32,976 bases of DNA from assembly GCA_030446765.1 (NCBI GenBank), contig JAUJMR010000001.1, forward strand, positions 151,177-184,152, written 5' to 3'. Origin of the DNA: Chloroflexia bacterium. GTDB lineage: Bacteria; Chloroflexota; Chloroflexia; Thermobaculales; Thermobaculaceae. The number at the start of each line of letters is the position of its first letter. Positions within the stretch are counted from its first letter, which is position 1. Below, in pieces: positions 18,512 through 26,906 of this stretch. The notes under the pieces are model-generated. The model was given only the letters and a program-made list of their open reading frames with translations. It did no database searches and had not been told where the DNA came from. Position numbers and translations under genes: made by a program.

Positions 18512-19404
18512 AGCAAGCAACGCTGTTCTCCGAGACGGAGAGCAGTAGCGACGTACACGAAACGGAGCAGGATGATCCATTACAGCCATTCATCGATGAG
18601 GGCTGGATCAAGGGCGTCCTCCACGTCGTGAAGAGTGGCAAGGAGGCGACGGTATACTGCTGCGAGGCCAGCACATCCACCGGGGTCGAGCTGCTCGCAG
18701 CAAAGGTCTATCGCTCGCGCAACAACCGTGGCTTTAAGAACGACGCTATATATCAGGAAGGGAGGTTGGTACTCGACACGCACGAGCGTCGTGCCGTCAA
18801 TAAGAAGAGTCGGTTCGGACGCACGATCCAGTCGGGAGAGTGGATCAACCACGAGTGGGAGACTCTGCGGACCCTTTATGCGGCTGGCGCCGCGGTGCCC
18901 CAGCCGTACGCCCAGCGCGGCGACGCACTGTTGATGGAATACGTCGGCGACCGGGATTGCGCCGGCGCGCCGCTGTACCGGGTGAGCCTCGATCGGCACC
19001 AGGCACGGGGACTGTTCGAGTTCGCCATGGCGCAGGTCGAGCTTTGGCTCACCCACAACCGCGTGCACGCTGATCTTTCGCCGTACAACGTTCTCGTGGC
19101 GCAGGGCCGGCTGGTGTTCATCGACTTCCCGCAGGCGGTTGACCCGCGGTCTAACACGAATGCGCTCGCACTGCTAGAGCGCGACATCGCGAATATGTGC
19201 CGGTACTGGGAGCAGTACGGCGTGCGTGCCGATGCGCATCGGGTCTCCCGGACGATGTGGAGCCGGTCTATACGAGGGGGGGATGTGAACACCGGTGAGG
19301 ACGCAGGAGAACAAGTGCTCAGGACCGGTGCGGCAGTGCACCGGTCCTCCCGAGGGACGTCGCGGACCCGAACGATATCGACGCAAATGGTAGGGCAGCC
19401 ATGA
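18430..19404 (+). CDS. Bacterial RIO-like serine/threonine kinase
   Basis: The product is 324 aa from TTG 18430, preceded by AGGAG at 6-nt spacing; the N-terminus MQYKDYTDVIDDEP fits the family start. The RIO kinase core shows KSGKEATVYCC (glycine-poor ATP loop), LAAKVYR (ATP-binding Lys), HADLSPYNVLV (catalytic Asp and metal Asn) and VFIDFPQAVD (metal Asp). Bacterial RIO proteins are atypical kinases or ATPases with poorly known targets. After WSRSIRGG the protein has a 50-residue Arg/Thr/Ser-rich tail not expected in the family. The tail begins at a G7 tract (19276-19282), and one G fewer would give a stop right after SRSIRGGM. The TGA overlaps the ATG of the next ABC gene (ATGA), suggesting cotranscription. 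Confidence 0.83.
   Translation: MQYKDYTDVIDDEPVLRRTARTRTRKLKQATLFSETESSSDVHETEQDDPLQPFIDEGWIKGVLHVVKSGKEATVYCCEASTSTGVELLAAKVYRSRNNRGFKNDAIYQEGRLVLDTHERRAVNKKSRFGRTIQSGEWINHEWETLRTLYAAGAAVPQPYAQRGDALLMEYVGDRDCAGAPLYRVSLDRHQARGLFEFAMAQVELWLTHNRVHADLSPYNVLVAQGRLVFIDFPQAVDPRSNTNALALLERDIANMCRYWEQYGVRADAHRVSRTMWSRSIRGGDVNTGEDAGEQVLRTGAAVHRSSRGTSRTRTISTQMVGQP
19321..19348 (+). repeat. Perfect 11-bp hairpin just upstream of the ABC exporter genes
   Basis: AGGACCGGTGC (19321-19331) pairs perfectly with GCACCGGTCCT (19338-19348) around a 6-nt loop, about 50 nt before ATG 19401. It lies within the annotated tail of the RIO kinase, or between the genes if the G7 tract is one base too long. There is no T-run after it. 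It could be an mRNA-processing or translation-control structure. Confidence 0.55.
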
Positions 19405-21180
19405 CCGCTGACCTCTCCCAATATCGTGCTCTGCTGGCTCGCTATGTAGTGATACAGCGGCGCGGCGTCGCGTTCCTGGCAGTGCTGCTCGGGGCCAATA
19501 TTGGCTTGCAACTTGCTGGACCTCAGCTCCTGCGCCGCTTCATCGATGGCGCACTCCGCGGGGAGGCGCGTTCGATGCTCATCGCGCTTGCCGTTGTCTT
19601 TCTTGTTTTAGCCGTGATCACACAAGTTGTGGCAGTGGGCGAGACATACGTCGCTGAGAACGTGGGGTGGACCGCGACGAACAAGCTGCGTTCCGACCTG
19701 GCGTTGCACTGCTTGCGGCTCGACATGGCTTTTCACAACGCGCGAACGCCCGGTGAGCTGATCGAGCGAATCGACGGTGATGTATCCAAACTGGGCAACT
19801 TCTTCTCGCGTTTCGTCGTCCACGTGTTTGGAAACGGTTTACTCTTCATCGGAGTGCTTATCTTGTTGTGGCGGATCCATTGGCTCGCCGGCGCGGTGCT
19901 CACCGCCTTCGGGCTGCTCAGCCTGTTGGTCCTGCTGCGGCTGCGAACGATCGGTGCACCCCGCTGGAACGCCGCGCGCCAGGCGAGCGCGGAGTTGTTT
20001 GGTTTTATCGAGGAGCGCATCGCGGGTACGGAAGACATCCGCGCAAACGGTGCGACTGAGTACACGATGCGCTCGTTGCACGTGCTCGCTCGGAACCTGC
20101 TGCGCCGCGAGCGCATCGCTGGGTTCTTCGGCTCCTTGACTGGCAGCACGACGGTACTACTCTTCGCGCTCGGCACCGTGCTCTCGCTTACACTTGGCGC
20201 GTACTTGCTGAGCGTAGGGGCGATCTCGCTCGGCACGGTCTTTCTTATGTACACATACACGGAACTCCTGACACGACCTATCGAGCAGATCACCCGTCAA
20301 ATGCAGGACCTGCAACAGGCAGCGGCCAGTATAGGCCGTGTTCAGGCGCTGTTTGACGCTCGCGGCAGCATTACGGAGGGAGATGCCACGCTGCCTTCGT
20401 CTGGCGCGCTGCCGGTCGAGCTGAATGGGGGTGACGTTCGATTACTTCGGTGGAGGGCCAGTGCTAGGAGATGTCAGCTTCGTGCTGCGTCCTGGCGAGA
20501 CGATCGGCCTGCTTGGCCGCACGGGTAGTGGCAAAACGACGATTACCCGATTGTTGTGCCGCCTGTGTGATCCGCAGGAGGGTACCATACGCCTGGGCGG
20601 CATCGACGTGCGGGATATCCGAACGGCGAGCCTTCGCTCCCGCGTTGGCGTCGTCACTCAGGATATTCAGCTCTTTCGCGCCAGCCTTCGCGATAACCTG
20701 ACACTCTTCGATACGCGGATCGCCGATGCGGAGATGATTCGGGTACTCGATGAGCTGGAGCTGGGCGACTGGTATCGCGCGCTCGCGCGGGGACTCGACA
20801 CGCTGCTCGACCACGGCAGCGGGCTCTCTGCCGGTGAGGCACAACTGCTTGCGTTTGCTCGCGTCTTCCTGTCCGACCCTGCCCTGGTGATCCTTGATGA
20901 AGCATCATCGCGCCTGGACCCCGCCACGGAGCGCCGGCTGGACCACGCGGTCGCTCGCGTGCTGGAAGGGCGCACCGGCATTATCATCGCGCACCGACTG
21001 TCGACCGTGCAGCGGGTGGATACGATAATGGTGCTCGAAGACGGTCATGTTGTGGAGTTCGGCTCGCGAGCGGCGCTTGCCGCGGAGCCCACGTCCCGTT
21101 TCGCCGGTCTCCTTCGTACTGGCCTCGAAGAACCGGTACAGAGCGGCCAGAAGACACCGGTAGAGATCAGCCAGTCGTAG
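19401..21180 (+). pseudogene. ABC exporter half-transporter, subunit 1 (TMD-NBD), frameshifted between the domains
   Basis: The transmembrane domain is read in one frame to PVELNG at about 20426. The ATPase (GVTFDYFGGGPVLGDVSF onward) is in another, open to 21180. One G too many in the G5 tract 20427-20431 explains the break. Corrected, the protein is about 592 aa. Walker A is GRTGSGKT, signature LSAGE, Walker B LVILDEASS with the catalytic Glu, and H-loop IIAHRLS. The signature has Ala instead of Gly. It overlaps the RIO kinase by ATGA and precedes subunit 2 by 63 bp, so the two probably form a heterodimer. Exported substrate unknown. An intact gene is likely if the indel is a sequence error. 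Confidence 0.8.
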
Positions 21181-21243
21181 CTCACACGCACCGTTTGCGG
21201 AACTCCGCGCTGCATTACACAGCACCGCACGAGGAGACAACGA

Positions 21244-23104
21244 GTGGACGCCACCGATTCGCACGTAGACGGACCACAACCTGGCCAACCGCCGCTGATC
21301 CTCAAACCATGGCGGTACATGTGGCGGCTTGCTATGTATCGACCAGGGCTGTGGGTGACGAGCGGCATCTTCGCGAGCACCATGTTCTACTTGTTTCCGC
21401 TCGTTCCCGGTCTCGTCGTGCGCGAGTTCTTCGACCGGCTTTCGGGAAACGCTCAAGCAGGTCTAGAGGTGTGGAGTTTGCTGGCGCTGCTCGTTGCAGT
21501 TGCCTTCGCTCGGGTCACGGCGCTGGCTCTCGCCGTGTACGCTGAAACGACCACGCAGCTTACCGCCGCCGCGTTGCTTCGGAGGAACTTGCTGGCGCGG
21601 ATACTTGAGCATCCGGGCGCGCGGGCAGTGCCCGCCTCTGCCGGCGAGGCGATCAGCCGCTTCCGTGACGACACACAGGTAGTCGTCCAGTTTCTCACGT
21701 GGACCCTCGATCCTGTCGGCCAGATCGTGGTGACAATCATTGCGCTCGCGGTACTCGCGCGTATCGATCCGCTGCTCACCTTGACGGTGTTCATACCTCT
21801 CTTGTTCGTCTTGGTGATCGTGAACCTGGCGAGCAAGCGGATCGAGCGGTATCGTCGTGCGAGCCAGGAGTCCATCGGCGAAGTGACCGGGCTGCTCGGC
21901 GAAGCGTTCGGCGCAGTGCAGGCGGTGAAGCTGGCTAACGCCGAGGAGCGTGTGGTGCGCCACTTCGAGCGCGTCAACGAAACGCGACGCAGAACAACAC
22001 TAAACGACCTGCTCTTCACAGAAGTGCTGCATTCAATTCGGACAAACGCGGCGAACGTCGGCACCGGTATCGTCCTCCTCATCGCCGCCGAGCATGCGAT
22101 CAGGAAGCTTCACCGTCGGCGACTTCGCGCTTTTCGTTTCGTATCTCGGATGGCTCTCGACCGTGACGGGCGCGGCCGGTCATTTCCTCACCCAGTACCG
22201 GCAATCTGGCGTGTCACTGGGCCGCCTGACCCAACTGTTGCAAGGTGGTCGATCAGAGCGCCTGGTGGATCACGCGCCGACTTACCTTCACGGCCACCTC
22301 CCCGAACTGCCTCAACCGGCGCGGACAGCGGCGTACCGCCTGGAGTATCTGGAAGCGCGAGACTTGTCGTATCACTACCCGGACTCTGGGCGCGGCATCG
22401 ACGGCATAGACCTTCGGATCGAACGTGGTAGCTTCACCGTGATCACCGGCAAAATCGGCGCCGGCAAGACCACGCTGCTACGTACCCTGCTCGGGCTCCT
22501 GCCTCGCGACTCGGGCGAGATCGCGTGGAACGGCGTCCTCGTCGATGACCCCGCGACGTTTTTCGTGCCGCCTCGGAGCGCGTATACACCGCAGAACCCG
22601 CGCCTTTTCAGCGAAACGCTGCGGGACAACCTGCTCATGGGATTGTCGCCCGAGAACGTTGACCTGCCGACGGCGCTACGCCTCGCCGTCATGGAGCGGG
22701 ATGTGGCCGAGTTGGAGGCGGGGCTGGACACTCGGATCGGCCCGCGCGGGGTGAAGCTCTCCGGCGGTGAGCTGCAGCGCAGCGCAACGGCGCGTATGTT
22801 CGTGCGCGACCCGGAGTTGTTGGTGTTCGATGATCTCTCCAGCGCGCTTGACGTCAACACGGAACGCACGCTCTGGGAACGGTTGTTCGCCGAGCGTGAT
22901 CGGACCTGCCTCGTCGTGTCCCATCGCCGCCCTGCGCTGCGACGAGCGGATCAGATAATCGTCCTGAGCAAGGGAAAGGTCGAAGCACGAGGCACCCTTG
23001 ACGCGCTGCTTGCGACAAGCGAGACGATGCAACGGCTCTGGCATGGTGAGACGGACCCCGTTCGATCCCCGAAGCCCCGTGAGGCGCAAGTCACCTTGGG
23101 ATAG
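21244..23104 (+). pseudogene. ABC exporter half-transporter, subunit 2 with degenerate Walker B, frameshifted
   Basis: GTG 21244 has GAGGAG upstream. The transmembrane domain is read to IVLLIAAE near 22091; the rest, beginning MRSGSFTVGDFALF, is in another frame to 23104. One extra base or two missing bases at 22090-22094 explain this. Corrected length is about 620 aa. Walker A is GKIGAGKT, signature LSGGE, Walker B LLVFDDLSSALD, H-loop VVSHRRPAL. Asp replaces the catalytic Glu after Walker B, as in the degenerate site of heterodimeric exporters such as TM287/288 and BmrCD. Together with subunit 1 it is expected to form an asymmetric exporter. Substrate unknown. Confidence 0.8.
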
Positions 23105-23441
23105 CGTCGTGCCAGCGACTGGATGTCGGTGACACCAATGGGAGCGATGTGTGCGGAGCCGTAGTTGCGGCCCCATCGAGATGTTTGAGCCCGGACGCTG
23201 CAAAGTCTTGGAAGGACCTGGTAGAACTCACCCGGAGTTCTCAATGTCCTGGCCGAAGAATCTGCATTCCCATAAGCGACTGAATACTCGAAACCGGGGT
23301 GCTGGCACTCCGGTGCAGTGTGGTTTAGCGTAAGGCGATGGAAAGGGCGATAGGGCAAATGAGCAGTGCGTTGGTCGATCTGTGCGGTATGCAAGATGAC
23401 AACGAATCGTCGTACGGCGCCAAACCTCAAGGAGTTAAGTG
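23105..23441. other. 337-bp gap after the ABC genes, with a weak terminator-like hairpin
   Basis: No gene is recognisable. ACCGGGGTGC (23293-23302) pairs with GCACTCCGGT (23305-23314) at nine of ten positions with a very short loop. It is followed by GCAGTGTGGTTT, so it may end the ABC transcript weakly. The remainder shows no motif; some of it may be decayed coding sequence. Confidence 0.4.
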
Positions 23442-23822
23442 ATGGATGCGACGCGCGTCGATGCGACGGGCCGCGATAGGCGTATTGACACACGAGTCTG
23501 AGCCGGACGGATCCACCGGGCACATCGTCCCTTGTGGTCTGGATGAGCTCGGCCTGCGTACGCTGGAGGAACTGCGCAGGCTTGGCGAGCACGTCGTTGT
23601 CAGGGTCATGTCAAAGTCCGAACTCTCGTCGGACTCGCCCCACTTTCGGCATCCAAACATCCCCAGGACGGACTGTTTCGAGGGCGAACGGACGCTCGGA
23701 GCGCCCGCAGACGGGGCGCGCAGGCGCCCCGCTTCCCACCGACAGCGACTTTGATATGACCCTGCGTCGTTGTGATCGCTCGCGCGCCCGACGATGAGTT
23801 TGGATACCATGCTCGATAGTCG
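23442..23822 (+). pseudogene. TrkA-N (RCK) domain remnant interrupted by a small mobile element
   Basis: AAGGAG precedes ATG 23442, which is read as MDATRVDATGRD to an early stop. The neighbouring frame then gives GHIVPCGLDELGLRTLEELRRLGEHVVV, the start of a TrkA-N/RCK nucleotide-binding fold (HIV-CG-G-LG----LEEL---G--VVV). The frame is broken at 23601 by a 164-bp element. Removing the element and one target copy continues the same frame as VVVIARAPDDEFG to a stop 16 codons after the join. RCK domains gate potassium uptake or channel proteins. Only about 50 residues of the fold remain, so this is a dead fragment. Confidence 0.6.
23601..23764. mobile_element. 164-bp MITE-like non-autonomous transposable element with 9-bp target duplication
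   Basis: The left end CAGGGTCATGTCAAAGTC (23601-23618) matches the reverse complement of the right end GACTTTGATATGACCCTG (23747-23764) at 17 of 18 positions. The element is flanked by a perfect direct repeat CGTCGTTGT (23592-23600 and 23765-23773). It is too short for a transposase. Inside is a GC-rich hairpin, GGGGCGC-GCAG-GCGCCCC, at 23713-23730. Excision in silico restores the interrupted TrkA-N frame. A 9-bp duplication fits several families (for example IS4-like or IS256-like); I cannot assign the parent. Confidence 0.87.
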
Positions 23823-24383
23823 CTAGTATTGTGCGGATGTCAGCCCCAGAGGTTGGTCGATACGCAGGACGGCTACATCGGTTAGGAGCGACTCGTAAAG
23901 CGACGGCAGAACCGATAGTCGCCGAACCGGAACCACAAGCGCCAGAAGTTCCGGGACACGCATCCCCATGTCCATCTGGAGCTCCGCGTAGCGCGGCAGC
24001 ACCGGCATCCATGACCGGATATCTCGGGTGGAGCGGATGGTGTCACGAAGCATGAGCCCCCCGTCGCGCATCAGGACCCAGCCACGCTCAGAGTTGACAG
24101 AGAGAAACTGGGGCAGGCAATTGGGCCGCCAACGTGCCAGGGCCTCAAGGAGAGGCGGCTCGTGCGGGTCCAGCGGTGACACCGCCTTGAAGTACACCTG
24201 CCCCTCGCTCGTAGGCACGGAAAGGACCGCCGACCACGGCATCGAGCGCGATACCCTGATAGGACCATGCACCGTTATGCCGTGGTGCCCCAGCTCCGCA
24301 CGAACCCATGCGCTGGCTTCCTGGAACCAGTCAGGTCGCGCCCACGGGGTCACGTCCTCCTGCATTGCCACCGGCACCCCCAA
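23823..24383 (-). pseudogene. Truncated aminoglycoside-phosphotransferase (APH)-like protein
   Basis: 186 codons encode an N-terminal kinase-like lobe: PWSAVLSVPTSEGQVYFKAV (ATP-binding strands with Lys), ERGWVLMRDGGLMLRD and WMPVLPRYAELQMDMG. This pattern is common in Chloroflexota phosphotransferases. The frame stops at GLTSAQY; family-like sequence (RLSSMVSKLI) continues for about ten residues after the stop. The catalytic loop (HxDxxxxN) and the DFG-like metal motif are absent, so it cannot be an active kinase. The start may be TTG 24383 or ATG 24365 (MQEDVTPWARP). It abuts the TrkA-N remnant and the mobile element, in a zone of decay. Confidence 0.62.
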
Positions 24384-24415
24384 ATCGCCGACGCCGTGCT
24401 GAAGCCGACCAGGGC

Positions 24416-26203
24416 TCAGCGAGGTTGTACTGACTTGGCTACTACCGACCGGGCCTCGTCGGGCTCGGTCGGTCTCTTGTGCGAGTACGGGTGGATGCTA
24501 CCTCCGCTGGGTCCGAGCAAGAGGAGTGCCCGCTCCGCGTGAGAACCGCCTGGTGCGCCCAATTCTGCAAGCTGCTTCGCCAACTCGGACGGATCGCTCG
24601 CGCCACCGTTGGGCACTTCGGCGAGGAAGCCGACGACCTCAATACGGTGGCCAGTCGCCTCGCGCAGCCGCGCCAACTGCGATTCCGCGCCAGGTGCTAC
24701 GAACGCTGAGATTTGCACCGGTGTCCCATGTGTAGTACCGAACGCGAGATCGCGGCGCAGCGTTTGGCCGTGGTATGCCAACACACCGAGTGCCACAAGT
24801 ACCGCACTCAGGTTCTTGAGCATCCTGCTTACCTCACCAGCGTCGAGGTCCGCGCCGAGTATCGTCTGCAGGACCAGCCACAACAGCGAAACGGCGAACC
24901 CGATAGCGGCCAGTGCAGCGACAAGCACGATAAAACCGAGCAGTTTTCGCCGTTCAGACGCCGCTCGCTCGCGCGCCGGCTCGGCCGATGCCGCGCGCTG
25001 CATCAACTTCCATGCGCCCAGCCACGCCGGTAGGCCTACCAGCCCAGCAGCCACGCTCCAGCTCACGCGATCGCGCCACCACGCACCGCCAGAGAGAGAA
25101 TCGCCCGTGTTCAAAACGAAATCCAGCGCCAGCCAGATTATGGATACAAGCGCGACGGTGACCATTGAGAGCCCGAGGACGGTGAGGAGCGCTATACCTG
25201 GCCGACGGGGCCACGAGATGGTGCCTGGCACGTGCCCATCCCGGTCGATTTTAGGTGCCGGCTGGCTCCGAACCACCGCCCAGTGGTGCGCCCAGACGAC
25301 ACCTGAAACCAGTAAGAGCGGGAAGACCCCGACAAGAAACTGCCACGCGCTCTCCGCCATCGGTGTGTAGCCAAGGCCGCGACGCAGCAGTTCGTAGAGC
25401 ACCGCCGTAGCGCTCCCAAGTGCGATCGGCACAGCAAACAGCAGGACGATGTACAGGTAACCGACGCGTATACGGCGGACCCGACCGCGATGCAGGTCGT
25501 ACTGCCAGATAGTGCCCCAGAGGATTCCTCCCGAGAGAATCCTCGCGGCGATTGCGCCCCAACGGTCCCAGATTGACCGGCGCAGTTCTCCGGAAAACAC
25601 GGGTTGCCCGCTGTCGACGACGGTGCGCAGAGTCTCGCCGAGCACCTGGACCACGCCAGTCGCAAGGAACGCAAGCGAGAAACCCGCGAGAACGGCAACC
25701 GCGAGGTCGTGTGCCTCGTCCTCCTGCCGCTGCCCGCGCTCCGTCCAGCCGATCCGGGCATGGTAGAGCCACGCAGCGCCAAATACGAGCAGGCGGGCTG
25801 CCGCGAAAGCGGCGTCCTGCGCACTCGGATCACCGTTCCGTGTTCCGGGTATGGTGAACGTATAGCGCAGCACCGTTTGCAGGGCGTAGAGTGCCACAAC
25901 CGAGCTGAGCGCGAAAGTAGCGCCCAGGAATACGCGGCGCGCGGTCGAGCCACGCTCATCGTCGTATACCCCGGCCCGGCGCTGCGTGACAGTCCACAGT
26001 GCTAGCCAGACGGGCAGACCGACGATTAGTTCCGCCAGGTAGAGGCTTGCTCGTACACGGTTGTCATCCGTCGTGGACAGCATGCTGTCCTGAAGCACCG
26101 TCAACGTGATGGCAAGGCCGAGCAAGCCAGTCACGGCATATAGCACAGTGACCAACCCGACGAACGTCAGTACGTATCGGAACAACCGTCGTGGATCACT
26201 CAT
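24416..26203 (-). CDS. DUF5671-type polytopic membrane protein
   Basis: The product is 595 aa with about twelve hydrophobic segments arranged as repeated four-helix blocks. Block starts resemble one another (RRLFRYVLTFVGLVTVLYAVTGLLGLAI near the N-terminus, RRIRVGYLYIVLLFAVPIALGS, RRPGIALLTVLGLSMVTVALVS). Each block is followed by a Trp-rich helix (GLPVWLALWTVTQR, LPAWLGAWKLMQR). This layout fits the DUF5671 family of unknown function. The last 110 residues are soluble and Ala/Gly-rich with no known motif. ATG 26203 has GAGGA upstream. The gene lies 13 nt after the small secreted protein gene on the same strand, so the two are probably an operon. Function unknown. Confidence 0.75.
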   Translation of the reverse strand: MSDPRRLFRYVLTFVGLVTVLYAVTGLLGLAITLTVLQDSMLSTTDDNRVRASLYLAELIVGLPVWLALWTVTQRRAGVYDDERGSTARRVFLGATFALSSVVALYALQTVLRYTFTIPGTRNGDPSAQDAAFAAARLLVFGAAWLYHARIGWTERGQRQEDEAHDLAVAVLAGFSLAFLATGVVQVLGETLRTVVDSGQPVFSGELRRSIWDRWGAIAARILSGGILWGTIWQYDLHRGRVRRIRVGYLYIVLLFAVPIALGSATAVLYELLRRGLGYTPMAESAWQFLVGVFPLLLVSGVVWAHHWAVVRSQPAPKIDRDGHVPGTISWPRRPGIALLTVLGLSMVTVALVSIIWLALDFVLNTGDSLSGGAWWRDRVSWSVAAGLVGLPAWLGAWKLMQRAASAEPARERAASERRKLLGFIVLVAALAAIGFAVSLLWLVLQTILGADLDAGEVSRMLKNLSAVLVALGVLAYHGQTLRRDLAFGTTHGTPVQISAFVAPGAESQLARLREATGHRIEVVGFLAEVPNGGASDPSELAKQLAELGAPGGSHAERALLLLGPSGGSIHPYSHKRPTEPDEARSVVAKSVQPR

Positions 26204-26216
26204 CGGGTCCTCACCT

Positions 26217-26660
26217 TCATAGACCTAAGTAGCTGGGTCCGGTGATAAGCCACCGACCGTTCTCGCGCCTCAGTCGGTAAGTCTGCCTGTTCGTATACTC
26301 GCTGACGTCAAGCGAGTCCGGATCGGAGAGCGTGGAGATTGCCACTACTACGGTAGCGACATCACCATCTACATTTGTGCGGATGAGCGTAACGCGGCGG
26401 GAGCTATCGCCCCTGATTGCTGGATCGAATTGCTCATCGAAGCGTTCACGAGTCAAGCCCGCTATGTCCGTCAGCGAATACGCCTCGTCCAGCTTGCCTG
26501 CCTCAATCAAGCGTACGAAGTCGGCGACAGTAGCCTCCGGACTACCGGGTGGGTACGTCGTCTCGGGCTGACGGCTTGCGGCGACTGAAATGACGACACC
26601 AACGAGCAAGAGAGCCACGGCGCCTCCGAGCAGGGCAAGGACCGATCGTTGTAGATGCAT
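26217..26660 (-). CDS. Small membrane-anchored or secreted NTF2/DUF4878-like protein
   Basis: The product is 147 aa. Residues 7-28 form a single hydrophobic signal anchor (SVLALLGGAVALLLVGVVIS). The remainder is an extracytoplasmic domain with the pattern PEATVADFVRLIEAGKLDEAYSLT...FDEQF and a C-terminal ENGRWLITGPS, as in DUF4878 or NTF2-like lipoproteins. No lipobox cysteine is present. ATG 26660 has GAGGAG 8 nt upstream. It is the first gene of a two-gene operon with the DUF5671 protein. Function unknown; the fold suggests ligand or peptide binding outside the membrane. Confidence 0.7.
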   Translation of the reverse strand: MHLQRSVLALLGGAVALLLVGVVISVAASRQPETTYPPGSPEATVADFVRLIEAGKLDEAYSLTDIAGLTRERFDEQFDPAIRGDSSRRVTLIRTNVDGDVATVVVAISTLSDPDSLDVSEYTNRQTYRLRRENGRWLITGPSYLGL

Positions 26661-26906
26661 TCAGTTAGCTCCTCGTTGTCTGTATCTGGGACCAGTATTG
26701 CACGCCACTACTACGGCGGAACTACGGTAACGTAGTCGGCTGCGTAAACCGGGACCAGCACTCCGCGGCGTCGAATCAGCGCGGGGCATCGCACCATGTA
26801 CACCGCCTCAATTTTGCGGTTCCGTGCGGCTCGCACGGCCGAGTCGACCTGTTCTTATGGCCTATACTGATGGTCGCACCGGATTCTGCTTATCACACCG
26901 TCTACC

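Noticed and set aside
19300-19400. T-box or other known riboswitch before the ABC genes
   Set aside because: The AGGGTGG-type T-box core is absent, and only a single hairpin without a terminator partner is visible.
20400-20440. Programmed frameshift in ABC subunit 1 at the G5 tract
   Set aside because: No recognisable slippery heptamer or stimulatory structure. Similar indels occur in many unrelated genes here, so sequence error is simpler.
23713-23730. GC-rich hairpin considered as a terminator
   Set aside because: No T-run follows, and it lies inside the mobile element, where internal structure is expected.
23611-24012. Minus-strand ORF across the mobile element, considered as a transposase remnant
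   Set aside because: It is an antisense frame of the APH-like fragment and the 164-bp element, and shows no DDE-like or other transposase motif.
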